This document shows positions 9,701-22,400 of a DNA stretch of 64,000 nt, piece after piece. This DNA comes from Citrus sinensis (Eukaryota > Streptophyta > Magnoliopsida > Sapindales > Rutaceae), in NCBI RefSeq assembly GCF_022201045.2, contig NC_068556.1, positions 24,533,501 through 24,597,500 of the forward strand, read 5' to 3'. The notes beneath the pieces are model-generated. The model was not told where the DNA came from. It was given only the letters and a program-made list of their open reading frames with translations, and made no database searches. Every line of letters begins with the position of its first letter. Within the stretch, counting starts at the first letter, position 1. The position numbers were made by a program, and so were the translations under genes.

Positions 9701-12700
9701 AACAATGTATTTTCTTTTTAACTTCTATCTGTTTCTTTTATACTAAAAATGAAGGTGGGATTGAGATTTTCTTCCCTTCTTCTATAGGCTAAAGTGAATG
9801 AAAATGCTTCTGGGGATGTCACTGCATTGCAGCGGCAGATCCAACAACTGAAGGTAAGAACCACTGGCTTCTGATAGTATTGTCTTGAACAAGTACAATT
9901 CAGCAGAATTTGAACTTTTCACTCTCATACAGGACAAATTGTCTTCTCTAATGAAGCATCAAAACCTTTTGAGGTCTCCATCTAGTAGTACACCAGAAGT
10001 TGGAGAATCTAGTCAGGGAGACATCATCAAGAAATATAGTTTTCCAGGAGAAGGGATGATGGATAATGGGGTACAAAATGTCCAAAATGAGAAGGTAACT
10101 TCCGTGTCCATGCTGATGTTTACTTCTTAAGAATAGTATGATAAAGTAATATTGACCACTGCTAGTGAATATGTATCAGACAAAACGTCTGGAATGTATG
10201 TTGCTCGGATCGCTGAGGAGGGAAAAGATGGCAGAGGCTGTTACACTGAAATTAGAGGCTGAAATTGAGCACATGAATCGCTTGGTATGTCTGGGTTTAG
10301 CAAGTGATTCCATAGTGTTTGTATTCTGATGATTATTCTATCAATTCTAGGAGTCTTGTTTACAAAATACCTGCTGCTCTGTAGAAGCAAAATTTCATAT
10401 TTTGGGATTTAATTTTATGATTGGTACTTTCTGTTCCAGCTCTGCCAAAGGGAAGAGGATACTCAACATACTAAAATGATGTTAAGATTTCGAGAAGAGA
10501 AAATCAAACAACTTGAATTATTAGTGAATGGCTCTGTGACTGCCGAAAAGTATCTGATGGATGAAAATATAGCTTTAAAGGAAGAGATTCAACTTCTTCA
10601 AGCAAGGATTGACCGAAATCCAGAATTGACACGTTTTGCTCTAGAGAATATTAGACTTCTTGAGCAACTTCAGTTGTAAATCCCATTCCTTGAATAGTTG
10701 CTGACTCTTCAGATATTGTTTTCATTTCTCTCAGATATGAATGATTCTTTGCAATACTTTTCCAGGTTTCAGAGTTTCTATGAGCAGGGAGAGCGAGAAA
10801 AACTGCTAGCAGAATTAGCAGAACTGCGTGACCAGGTTTGAGGAGATTATAATCATCATTAACCTTCTGTATTATAGTATTGGAACAAAATGGCTTTCAA
10901 TGGCACAATGAAACTCTTGATTAATTTGCAGCTTTTGGATATTGTCGAAGGGAAGGAAAGATTTTCCTCAAGACATGAGAATCAGGTAATAATGTTGTAG
11001 TTATTTTTTTCATGTTTGTCATGTTTAAGCTTTTGAGGAGTTACTATTTTCTAATCTGTATGCTTCCTTCGATGCAGGATAATGACACTACTACGGAGTT
11101 GGAGAATTGCAGGAATATGAACTCCAAACTGATGAGGTATCTTTCAAATCAATTTGGTATCAGTATTTTACTGCAGTGTTTGCCTTTTTTGGGGCCAGCT
11201 AATCAAGTTGTTCTCTTTGTGCATTTTTGAAGACTTCACCAAAATAGCTTTTAATTTCTTATTAATTAAATATCTAGCCTAGTTCAGCTTTCGCAAAGAA
11301 ATACTATAATGGGTGGCTAGGGCAAGAAGAATGCTTTTATCTCGGTTTTGAGATAGACTGCTTGTGGGATTGTCCTGATTTTTCTTTGATTAGCCATTTC
11401 AGATAAAGTTTTTTCTATCAATGGCAATCAAGAATATCAATCTTGTAATAAGTTTCAGAAAGACTGTTCCGGTCAGAAGGCCTGTCTCAACATTCTGTAC
11501 CAAAATTTCCTATCTTTTTTTTAATATGTTATGAGATTTTCTACAGCCAACCTTTCACTTGTCTTTGCTTGTTGATGCTTTCAATGTGATTGAAACAAAC
11601 ATTATATTGTTGTTCATTGATCAGTCTTGCTTTATTTTCTTGTATTTTATTCATGGTTGATTCAACAGGGAAGTTGAAGAGTTGAGAACAGAATTGAGAA
11701 ACTGTGGACAAGCGACATCAAGTTCTGTAAGTTTAGCTGATGAGCTATTAGGAGAAGTGTAAAGATATGGCTTAGCATTTTTCTCAGGTAGTTTACATAA
11801 ATTCATTGTCTTGCAGGCTGCAGATTCTTTCTCCAAGGACTCAGTGGAATTTAGGCGAGCAGATAAGTTTTCACTGGTGAGAAAACAAACAAATCGGACA
11901 AGTGCTAGGTGCTTAATTTTAGCATATACCACACAACTGGTATTTTATTGCTAGGACACCACAGTTTGCTGTTGCATGTGCTGTTTTAGGCTTTTAGGAT
12001 GAAGCCTGAAATGTTCATCCTGAAACATTGTATTATTTGTCAAGTTCATTTATCAATCTTTATGTGTACATGCATTTACAGGTTGAAACAATATCTATGA
12101 AAACTGACTCCGGAGACGAGCAGACACCCTATAACCTGACAGATGATCAGAATATGAGAAATGATCAAATTTTACATCCCAGTGATACTGAAAAACAGTT
12201 AACAGATGCTAAAATGTTAATTGAAGCACTGGAGCGTGAGCAGGTCCATCAAAATAGGGAGTTGCATCTTATGCAAGAGCAGAATCAGAGATACATGGAG
12301 GTCTTAAGCCACAGAGATTATGCAGAGGGCCACTCTCTGGGTAAAAGTGGAAGTTACTGTCTGGAATCTAATAATTTTGAGAAGCAGAAAAAAGGAATGA
12401 TAAAGGAAAGCAGCAAAGGCATTGATGGAACATCTTTGCAAGCCAAATTGGACAAATTGACTGAAGAGCTTGAGACTGCCAGAGTACTTAATTGCCAATA
12501 TCAAGAGGATCAGGCATCACAGTTATCTTGTCAGCACCAAGTTGATTTAGTCCGTGAACAAGTTGAGATGGAGGCTACTAAGACAATTCTTCAATTACAG
12601 GAAGAGGTCGCTTCTCTTCAGCTCGAACTTCATGAAAATTTATGTTGCATGACTGAAGAAAATACATGTCTAAGGAATACCATAGCTGCTAAAGAGGAGG

Positions 12701-15700
12701 AAATAAGGTCGCGTTGTACAGAGTGGGAAAAGGCAACTTTAGAATTAACAAACTTCCTAGCAGATGGTTCCAGATCTCTCAGAGATGCCTCTGGCCAGAT
12801 AGAAAGTATTGTGTGTTTATTCCCTCAATTTAATGTTGAAGTTACTGAAAATGTGGGGAGAGCTGCCAAAGTTTGCATTGAGAAGGATGAAACAATTCTA
12901 CTGCTGCAAAAAAGCTTGGAAGAGGCACAGAAGATGGTGGTTGAGATGAAAGAGAAATGTATTTCCTTGAAGGGAGCAACGATTGCTTTAAATGAAATTC
13001 AACATCTGGGTAATGAAGAATGCACGGACGAGGCAATCCACCTAAGCATGACATTGAATAAGAAAATCGAAATGGTGAAGCTGCTAGAGAGTGAACTCAA
13101 ATCAAAGGAGGATCAGATTACCGAAGCAGAAAAACGTGCTCAAGCTTCTTTCTTGGTCGTAAAATGGCTATCTGACTTTAACAAGATTGGTCTCCCAGTT
13201 GACAAGAACTCAAAACTAGCTTCTCAATCACTTAAAGAGCACGAGTCTCTGAAGTTGGAAAACCAGTTTCACATTCTCCAGCAGATAAAAGACGAACTTG
13301 CTAAAACAAATGATAGACTCCATATCATAGAAGATGTCATTAACAAAATATCAAGTGCACATGTCTTGCCACCTAAAGATGAAGATATGATTGACGTAGA
13401 TGGATGGAGTGCTGATTGTTCAACATCAGCTTCTGATTATTCAACTGATAGTGTTGCTTCAGAAAAAAGTTCAGGCAGATCATCATATTCATACTCCTCC
13501 AAGTTTAATTCAAAGGCAACTGAAGAGATTGTCAACTTGAAATTTCAAGGAGTCTCAGTTCCTAAACTTGATCTTGAAGAATCAGACAAGGTGAAGAAGC
13601 TATTGAAAAGATCAAATCACAGTGATGCAATTGCATTTGGCCTGAGAGAGGAGATGGAAATGGCATTTAATGAGTTTAATAAAATTTATTTCCGCTTAAC
13701 CTCACTTCTGAATGAGAATGATGCTGTAGATTGTCCTTTGATTGAAGGTAAATATTTCTTGGTTTGCAATTATAAATAATTACAACAAAATTTAAATGAA
13801 AGGGCTTACTTGGCTGATATCATGGCAGGGATGAGGGAAGGGCTACCATCTTTTGGGCTGACAATGGAGATAGATGAAGCAGGCTGCACTAATACGACAG
13901 AGGTACACTTTCATTTGAACTGCCAAAGTTTGGTTGTTTTGTTCATTTTATTTTATTTTATTTTATTTTTTAATAATGTTAATGATATCATAGTTACAAG
14001 TTTGATAATTTATTATGTGATAAGGCATAAACAAGATCACTTCTTTATCATGTGTAATATCTTCTGAGATGTAGGCAGTTGCCAGTGAGACAAGTAATCA
14101 TGCTAGTAGCTTCTTCAGCAAATTTGAAGAAGCCCGTGAAACCATGAGAGAAGCTGATTCTATGCTAAATACATTGCTGAAAGCAAATGAAAACGCAAAA
14201 CAATTGAATGATAAATGGAGGCAAGCTGGCGAGCAATTGATGGCAGACAGAGCAAGTTTAACTGATGAAGTTGAGCAACTTAAGTTTTTAATTCGTTTGA
14301 AAGAGGAAGAGAATGAATTGCTAATGGATCATCTGCATTTTAATATGTCAGAAATAGATACCTCAATCTCCTTGCTTGAAGGGTGTTTTTTGCAAGTACA
14401 AAAAGAAGTGGAGGACAGATTTAAGGAATTATATTCCGATGCCTTATTAATGGGAAGGGATGTCCATCACTTCATTTCTAATTCTAAGTCATTACAGGAT
14501 GATATTTTCTCTGGGATAATGGAGAAAGGCTTTCAGCAATTTGTCTTTTACCTGTGCCATATTGGAGCATTTATGCATAAGATCCTAAATTCTAGCATTG
14601 AATCTGGTTTTCACCCACTCAGGCAGCAAGAAAACTACATATTCAGAAATCTTTCTCCACGTTTTCTCTTGAATAGTCAAGATGACATCTTGATTACAGA
14701 GAAAGGTGCAGAGGATGGGGACCACAATGAGTGGGGCACAAATATGGAAGAGTTTTTCCTATCACACAGTCATCTATCATATGAGAATCTGTCTCTCAAG
14801 AAGGAACTGCAAAGGAAAGAAGTTCTATTACAGGGTTTACTTTTTGACTTCAGCTTGTTGCAAGAATCAGCTTCTAACAAGAAGGACATCAAGGATGAAA
14901 CTGAAAAGCTATTTTCAACTTTGAGCCAAGTCCGACAAGACCTAGACAGGAAGGCGAGTCAACTTGACAACCTGTTGCTTCAGCATGAGAAACTCGAAGC
15001 TAGTCTGACAGACACTGAAAATGCTCTGGTCATAGCTAAAGGAACAATAGATACTTTGTCTGACCAAAATGCTGACTTGAGGGTTCTTTTGAAAGACCTT
15101 TATCTAAAAAAATCTGAAGCTGAAGAACATTTGGAAGAACAGAAGGAGGTGATCACAGGATTGGAGAAAGAAATTCTTCATCGAACTTCAGAGGACAAGA
15201 GGTTGCTCACTTCAGTTGAAAGCATAGCTGAAGATTTGAGGATAGTGACTAGTGACAGAGACAAACTCTGTGAAGAAGTTGAAAGTGTTGAGGAAGAGCT
15301 GAGGAAAGTCAGTAAGGAAAGGGATAAACTCTGGGAGGAAATTTGCTCATTAAATGATAAGCTTGCCATGGCCTATGCATTAGCTGATGAAAACGAAGCT
15401 ATTGCAGTAGAAGCTCGCCAGGTACTTGCAGCGACTTGTTCTGTTTGATACCAAATTTAGGTCTGGACATCACTTTTATATTTTACTTGTATTTTTTACT
15501 TTTCCTAGGAGTTGGAGGCAAGTAAACTGTATGCCGAGCAGAAGGAAGAGGAGGTCAAGATTTTGGAGCATTCTATTGAGGAGCTAGAGCATACAGTAAA
15601 TGCATTGGAGAAAAAGGTTAGTCCCTCTCATTTTTTTCTTTGTCTAAAAAATAGAGCAATGCTGCACGTCCCAAATGTTAGCCCTACAAATTCTATCTCA

Positions 15701-18291
15701 AGTGGTGTGGCATTCATACATTATTCCATTTGGATCATGCAATGGTGAAATAAGTAAATCAACAAGTAATGAAATTTCACTATCTAATGGATGAGTGATA
15801 CATCACTTGGGAAGTGTAGAATTATTGAAAAAATTAATGGCTGGTGATAAGAAATGAATCCTGGAAAGCATGCTAATTCTTAACTACGTGTTTGTATTTA
15901 CCGCTCCGGAGATACTGTTCCTGAATCATCGTCTTTAAGATAAACAAAATGACATGTATCTTCTTTCAGGTTTATGAAATGAATGGAGAGGTAGAAAGGC
16001 ATCATTTAATCAGAGATTCTTTGGAACTGGAAATTCAAGCTCTTAGACGGAGATTGTCAACAGTTCAAAACTTCTCTGACATTGTAGATTCAGAAAACAT
16101 AAATGCTGGGCACACTGAAGATCAAATGTCCAGGTCAAAAGTGCTGCTTGCTTTCTTTCTTGTGGTTTTCTGGTTGCTGCTACTGCTGCTTCTGTTTTGA
16201 TTGAACTAGTGGTTTTAATGCAGGAAACTGCAGGATAGACTACTACAACTTCAAGAGGCACATCATCGGATACAGCTTCTGGAGAGAGAAAAAGAAGAAC
16301 AGAATGAAGAGGTTCCAACTTTTATCCTTATTACTCTGGATTATAATCCTTAAATTCTTTTCAGTTGACAAAGTGTTAATCTGCTCACCTGGCTCTCTCC
16401 CTCTCCCCTCTCCACACCCCCCACCCTTCTTTCCGATGATGTGGTTTCTGTATTTTGAAGATCAAACGATGCAAAGATTACTTGTCGGAAGTTGTATTGC
16501 ATTCTGAAGCCCAGGCATCACAGTACCAACAGAAGGTACTATTTTTTATATCCATTGCATGTTGTTAGGAAACGAATATGAAGCATGAACCAACACAATG
16601 TGAACTCATGTTAATCTGATCTGTATCTTGAGCATTTAGTCTTGGCATCCGTTAGTCATCAATTAATATAAGAACATTGGTAAAATGGGCAGCTATATTC
16701 ATCATAAAATTTGATTTGCACACTGCTTGAACAGTACAAGACTCTAGAGGCAATGATTCGCGAAATGCAAACAAATTTATCCAACACAACAGCAGCAGCA
16801 GCACACGCACAGGATAAAATTGAGAAAAGCTCAACGAGGTTGAGGGGTTCAAGCTCGCCATTCAGATGCATTGCAAGTGTAGTTCAACGGATGAACTCGG
16901 AGAAGGATCAAGAGTTGTCAGCAGCCACGCTTCGTATACAAAAGCTAGAGGCTTTAGCAGCTAGTCGACAGAAAGAGGTAAATTATTGCTTCTTTTTACT
17001 GAACTGTGCTGTTTCAAAATTCGTATTCCATCAAGAATTCAACCTTTAATTGCACAATTTCTGCTTCAATCCTACTGCATCAGGTTTGTATGCTGAATAC
17101 CAGGCTGGCTGCAGCAGAAAGCATGACACATGATGTCATTCGTGATCTACTTGGTGTCAAATTGGACATGACTAATTATGCAGTAGGTTTCAAACTATCA
17201 TCTTAAGTTGAATGTTAGTTGCCATTGCCGCACAGATCACTCAATTTATCTCTCTTGTGGTATATTCTAGAACTTGATAGACCAGGAACATGTTCAAAAA
17301 TTAGTGGTAGCGGCTCAACAACAGACACAAGAGTTGCTTGCGAAGGTTTATATCACCAAAGCGTAATTTATTAATTATGTGGTTTTCAACTAGGATAGTA
17401 GTACTGATACGCTTTTTATCATTTTTTAGGAGCAAATAATTCTCAATTTGAGGAAGCGGATCGAGGATCTTATTGAGGAACATGAAAGGTTAGACCTGTT
17501 CCACCTTTCTTGTAATCCCATATTAACATTTTTTAAAATTGAATGGCAAATTATTGATTGATATTTGATAATTGTTTTGATTTACGTCTTGTCGTTCCAG
17601 TTGTACATCAATATTAAAACAGAGAGAAGCAGATATACTTGCTGCCCAGATTAATGTAGAGCAACTTAGAGAGCGGGATCAGTTGCTTTCAGCGCAGAAC
17701 GACATGCTGAAGGTGTGTATGATTTTGAATGCGGTATAAATTTGTAAAAATTACATCAATAGAGTCTCTCTAATGCGGCTTACTGCCGCCTCTTTCTACA
17801 GATGGACAAGACTAATTTACTAAAGAGGATCTCAGAGCTGGATGATATGGTGAAAATGCTTCTCGGGACACAAAGTACCCAAGAACAAATTCAACAAAAG
17901 CAATCATCGAAGAACAAGGCACGCATATCCACTTTTGCCTTTCAATTTCATTGATTACTCCATAAGTGCTGAAATCATTGTTATCTTACAGGAGAGTAGT
18001 TTTATGAAACTGGGCGATAGAGATACAGATTTCACTAGGAGGCTGTCATATTCTGAGAAACTTCTTCCGCGAGTGAATAGTAAACTCGCGCAATATCGTC
18101 AAGCTGGCACCAGTCGTCCACAAGATAAAACCTATTTGCCGGCGTTGAAACAAAATACAGGTAGGCAATTTGTTATAGAAGTGATGGCATCCCAGGCAAT
18201 ACATGCATATCAAGTACTTGATTCACTCTATTATACTATTATTGATAATATATGTTGTCTAACAGGGAGCAGAAGGCTTAGCTCGATTTAG
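6772..18291 (+). CDS. POK1: Phragmoplast-orienting kinesin, KIN12 family (POK1/KIN12C-type)
   Basis: Thirty-five exons sum to 6798 nt (2265 aa). The first are 6772-7263, 7418-7573, 7817-7900, 7986-8105 and 8228-8341; the largest are 12082-13747 and 14075-15421; the last is 18266-18291. The motor (about residues 165-500) starts [10 protein letters not shown]. Its P-loop GQTGSGKT is split between exons 3 and 4. Switch I is NSESSRSHS and switch II is [17 protein letters not shown] and [14 protein letters not shown] close the motor. The remaining ~1700 residues are mostly heptad-rich coiled coil, interrupted by a Ser-rich loop encoded near 13410-13500. KIN12 motors of this type sit at the cortical division zone and guide the phragmoplast to the division plane; that is family knowledge. 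Length and neighbours favour POK1 over the longer POK2. The intron after 17918 begins with GC instead of GT. Confidence 0.93.
17919..17991 (+). other. POK1: GC-AG intron in the kinesin gene
   Basis: Exon 33 ends ...AACAAG at 17918 and is followed by GCACGC. No GT dinucleotide exists nearby that keeps the frame. The acceptor TTACAG ends at 17991 and the next exon reads ESSFMKLGD in phase 0. This is a non-canonical but spliceosome-compatible U2 donor. Confidence 0.75.
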
Positions 18292-19471
18292 CACGTAATG
18301 CTGCAGCTCAGTGAAGATGGTGTTCTCCAAATAAATATCCACGAAAGATCACACAATTGCCAACGGAATGCAATTCAAGAAGGTGAAAATTCAACAAATC
18401 GATGGAAATATTGTTCATATAGCTATTCAAATGATTTACTAATGAGTTTTTAGATAAAAGTTGCTTGGCGTTTTCCCTGTACAGATCACGGCCCTCATTC
18501 AGAGTTTCTGTTATTTAAAGATGCATTGATTTTGCTTTAACCTTTCAACCTAATTTTGTAAATTTTATAATCATTTGGCTTCTTGTGTGGGGTGAAGTGT
18601 GAATTGTTTTGCAGTGCCATTTGGTGTGTAAGCCGCATTGCTTGTAAATCATTTTGATTGTCATACCATCAGTGCCACCGTTTGTAAATTCCATTCACTT
18701 GCTGTTTCCCGTCTACTCCCCGGAAAGGAGCTTGGATGGTTGTATTGGTCTCCCACTGAAATTTTGTGTTTCTTCAATATCTTGTTCAATAATTCTAGGA
18801 ATCTAAAACACTAATAACTTAAAAGAGAAAAAGAACGACGCACGCCCAAACGCACAAGTTTTTGATTAAGTGGGTCTTTGATGTTGCAGAAAATAGACAT
18901 AAACTCCCTTTCGTTGGTTTATTTTATTTTTTCTGCCTGTGATGGTAAGGTTAGTTTCTTTGTCCATTCTTGAAATCCTAGGGGTCTAATTGTTTTTTAA
19001 CCCTATTAAAACGTTTCTTTTCGAATCCCATAAATTTAAAAACCACTCGCACGTATTGAAAAATGACTATCAATTCCGAATTTTTAAGCTTGAGCCAAGA
19101 TGTGGCAGTAAATGACTCATAATTAGAAGACGCTATGTGCAAATAAAATTTCGACTAAGTCAGAGACATAGTACAACTTGTTACAATGTTACTGCAATCA
19201 TTTCAATTTTTTCCCTGCATTTCAATCAATTGGACCGGCTCGATTCCCATAACCAACGACCCCAGATCAGGTAAAAAGTTGCTATAAGTTAAAAAAAAAA
19301 AAATTTACAATCCCCATCCGCCCCCTTTTTCCTTTCTCTTCATTTTTTTTTCCTTTTTATCTTAACATAATTTAGTCTGACAAAGCCTTAAGTAATGCAA
19401 GTAAGAGATCGATCTAGTAAGCCCAGTTAACCGCACAAAGAGTTCCAATTCCCAGCATAAATTTTATGGAA
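18292..19471. other. Convergent intergenic region (3' ends of kinesin and CAMTA)
   Basis: This 1.2-kb stretch lies between two converging genes and should hold both 3' untranslated regions. AT-rich signals are present, but no poly(A) site stands out enough to call. No coding sequence is seen. Confidence 0.6.
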
Positions 19472-22400
19472 TCATTGATCAGCTACATATGCGTGCAAAT
19501 TGTCCTTGGTTGGACCATTCAGAGAATCTTCACCTTGTGACAGCAAACCGCTTCCGTCATCACACATCTATACAGAGGAATATCGGAATCAGCTTAAATC
19601 ACATAGCTAATCCAATAAAGATGATTGAGAAACAAGTATTTGATATGATGAGATGGAAGTTAATTGCGTATCGCATTGCAACCACCAAAAGTTAAGGGGA
19701 AAGACTTCTGTCATTGGAAAAAAAAAAAAAAGAGAGAAAAAAGATGAGGATAGAACTTACTTTAAAATTTTCAAATTTTGCGACCATCCTCATATACTGA
19801 TCCCGTGCTTCTGGATTACGAACCATGGATTTTACTCTTTCTAAAGCCTTTTCAACGCCAGCAAATTTCTGCTTCCGGCCAATTCGCAAGAACTCATATT
19901 CGTCTGTTTTCTCATTTTCTGATGCCACATTGGCAGTTGAATTTCCCACCCGAAATCCTCGCAAACCTGACCCTCTTCTCCTCCAACGCAATATCGCCTT
20001 CTCCACAATACTGACCGACCAAACAACCTTTTTATATTGCTTGCGTACTTGATGTCCTCTCACATGAGCCTGAAAGTAAATGGACCAACAAAAGTAAGTT
20101 TCGCAAACAATTCAGGGTGCTGTGCACCTTCTCAAAACTAAGCAGCATTGAGGCCAAGTACCTGGAGTTTTACAATATGATTGCGCATTTTCAAAAAATC
20201 TTTTCTCCCTTTCCAACCACGATATTTTTGTTGGATCTTTATTGCTGCAAAATGCAGATAATCCTCAAAATGACTCATCTTTGAAACCTTGTTCAAAGAG
20301 CCAAGGGCAACTAGGTCAACCGAAACTTCAGAAACATCGTCACTGCTCTGAATTGATTGTCTATGACGGAACGAACGAACCCGAAAGGCTTGCTGTATCA
20401 GAGCAGCAGCATGAGCTGATTTCCTAACAGCAGCAAGAGACCCTCTCAAAGAAAGCTGCTCAGCTGCTGGCCCATCTGACTGTACACCAATTTGAGCTGC
20501 AGTTTCATTAGCCTTTTCAGCTGCAAGAGCTGCAGCAACGTTGTCCATCCCATTCTCATTGACAGTTAATGAAGAAAGGTGACTGGATAAATCTGCCTCA
20601 GCCAAGTATCCAGCAATCCCTTTATGTCCTCTGCTGGATGCTAAATCAGCAGCAGTTTGCCCTCCAGGAAATGCTGGTGTCGGATCCTCAACCGCACCCG
20701 GAGCTGCTCCCAACTTAACAAGCGTGATGACAGTTTCCTCCCTGGCAAACAGGGAAGAAACAAAATAATTGTCAGTATAGTCAAGTGTTACAATAAAAAT
20801 CTGGTTAATGAGTCATGAATTATTTTTTTCATTCATGCTTTTATTTATGGAAAAGAAAAAGGAAAAGCAAAAAGAGAAAAAAGAAGCCAATATCACAGCT
20901 GAGCACTGAGAACACACAGAGTAAACTTCTAAGCATTTTAATAGAAGAATCTCAACTGTCTCCAGTTATCCACATTATTCAATTTCTTGACTTAGATCCT
21001 TTCTATTTTCAAGATAGGGCATTTTAGGGAAATGAAACTTCCAATTTCATCCACAAATGACCAAGTTAAAAACCAACAGTTATAACCAAACAAACTTTCC
21101 AAGTGAAATAAATGTTCTCAACATCTACCAGAAATTTAACCAAAAACACAGCTTTATGAGAAAAAACTTTTACAGGCAAAAAAAAAAAAAAGCAAAATTA
21201 AGTCTCAAAGGATATAAATTAAAAATTTGATAAGAACTTCAAGGTAGCAGCCTAACCTCCCAACATAGGATGCCCAGTGAAGTGCTGTCCTTCCTCGTGC
21301 ATCTCTGAAATTGGGACTGACACCAGCGGCTATTATGGGCCTCATAGCCCATTCATAGCCAAGAGCGGCAGCCAAGTGTACAACTCCTTGTCCACCATCA
21401 TCAATTACATTTGGACCTTTACCTCCTTCATGAATTTTCCAGACCAGCCATTCACAAAGTCTGTTCCTCAGCAAATTTTGAATTAATTTATCTCTAGAAT
21501 TTGGGCAGTCACCTTCAATGGCCATTGGACTCTCGTCAACTCGTCCCCAATCCTTTTCACTGTCACCTCTCATTGAATATATGGTATTTTTCAGCTTACA
21601 TTTATTACAATCTTCAATAGTACAATCAAACCACTTCCTCTCTGGGTCCAGATACAAAAACTTTGCTAGACGTGTTTGCAAGCGCACTTCGTCCTCTGGT
21701 GCAATTTTAGATGCCACAGGATATCCAGCTTTGGATGGTTTTTCACGATACTCAAACTCCCTCACCTCACTGCATGCTAATCTGTTACTGCCGGTGATAT
21801 AAAATGGAACACGCCCTGCTGCATGGGAAGGAGCTTGACATCGGATGACATTATCTGTCAAGACTTCTGCAGGGACTTCAATTTCACCAAACATACATCC
21901 CCATTTAGTATCACTTGATAGCTTTTTGGTTCCCAAAAACATGCCTATGATTAAAACCTGATAAAAACAGTCAATAAATATTAGCATGCTTTTATATCCC
22001 AATTTCTGTTGGCATCAACAACTCAATAAAGCATTAAGCAAATTAAATGTGATTTATCAAACCTAAATATGCATACCTTGGTTTCAGCCCCAGAATAAGC
22101 CCAATCTGGTGAGAAATCACGAATACTAAACAGCTGCTCCTGGGAAAGAGAAGGGCCAAGCGAATCCATCTCTAACTGCATATGGTGTGACAAACTGGAT
22201 ACTTCCTTGTCATCATTCTCAGCATCAAGCGTATTCCAATAATTTCCAGAGTCTGAAGCCATAAGGGAATCATCACAATCTCCACCAATTTCTTGATCCA
22301 TCCATCTGCCAAAACTGTCAAGTTTCTTCAGCTCTCCTAATTCTTCCTTGGGCTTGATCCCAGCCTGAGAGACAGAAGCAACTGTCACCTCAGGGACAGG

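Noticed and set aside
19653-20063. Plus-strand and other-frame open frames over CAMTA exon 11.
   Set aside because: They are antisense or shifted shadows of the IQ/calmodulin-binding exon, whose minus-strand frame has clear homology and splice sites.
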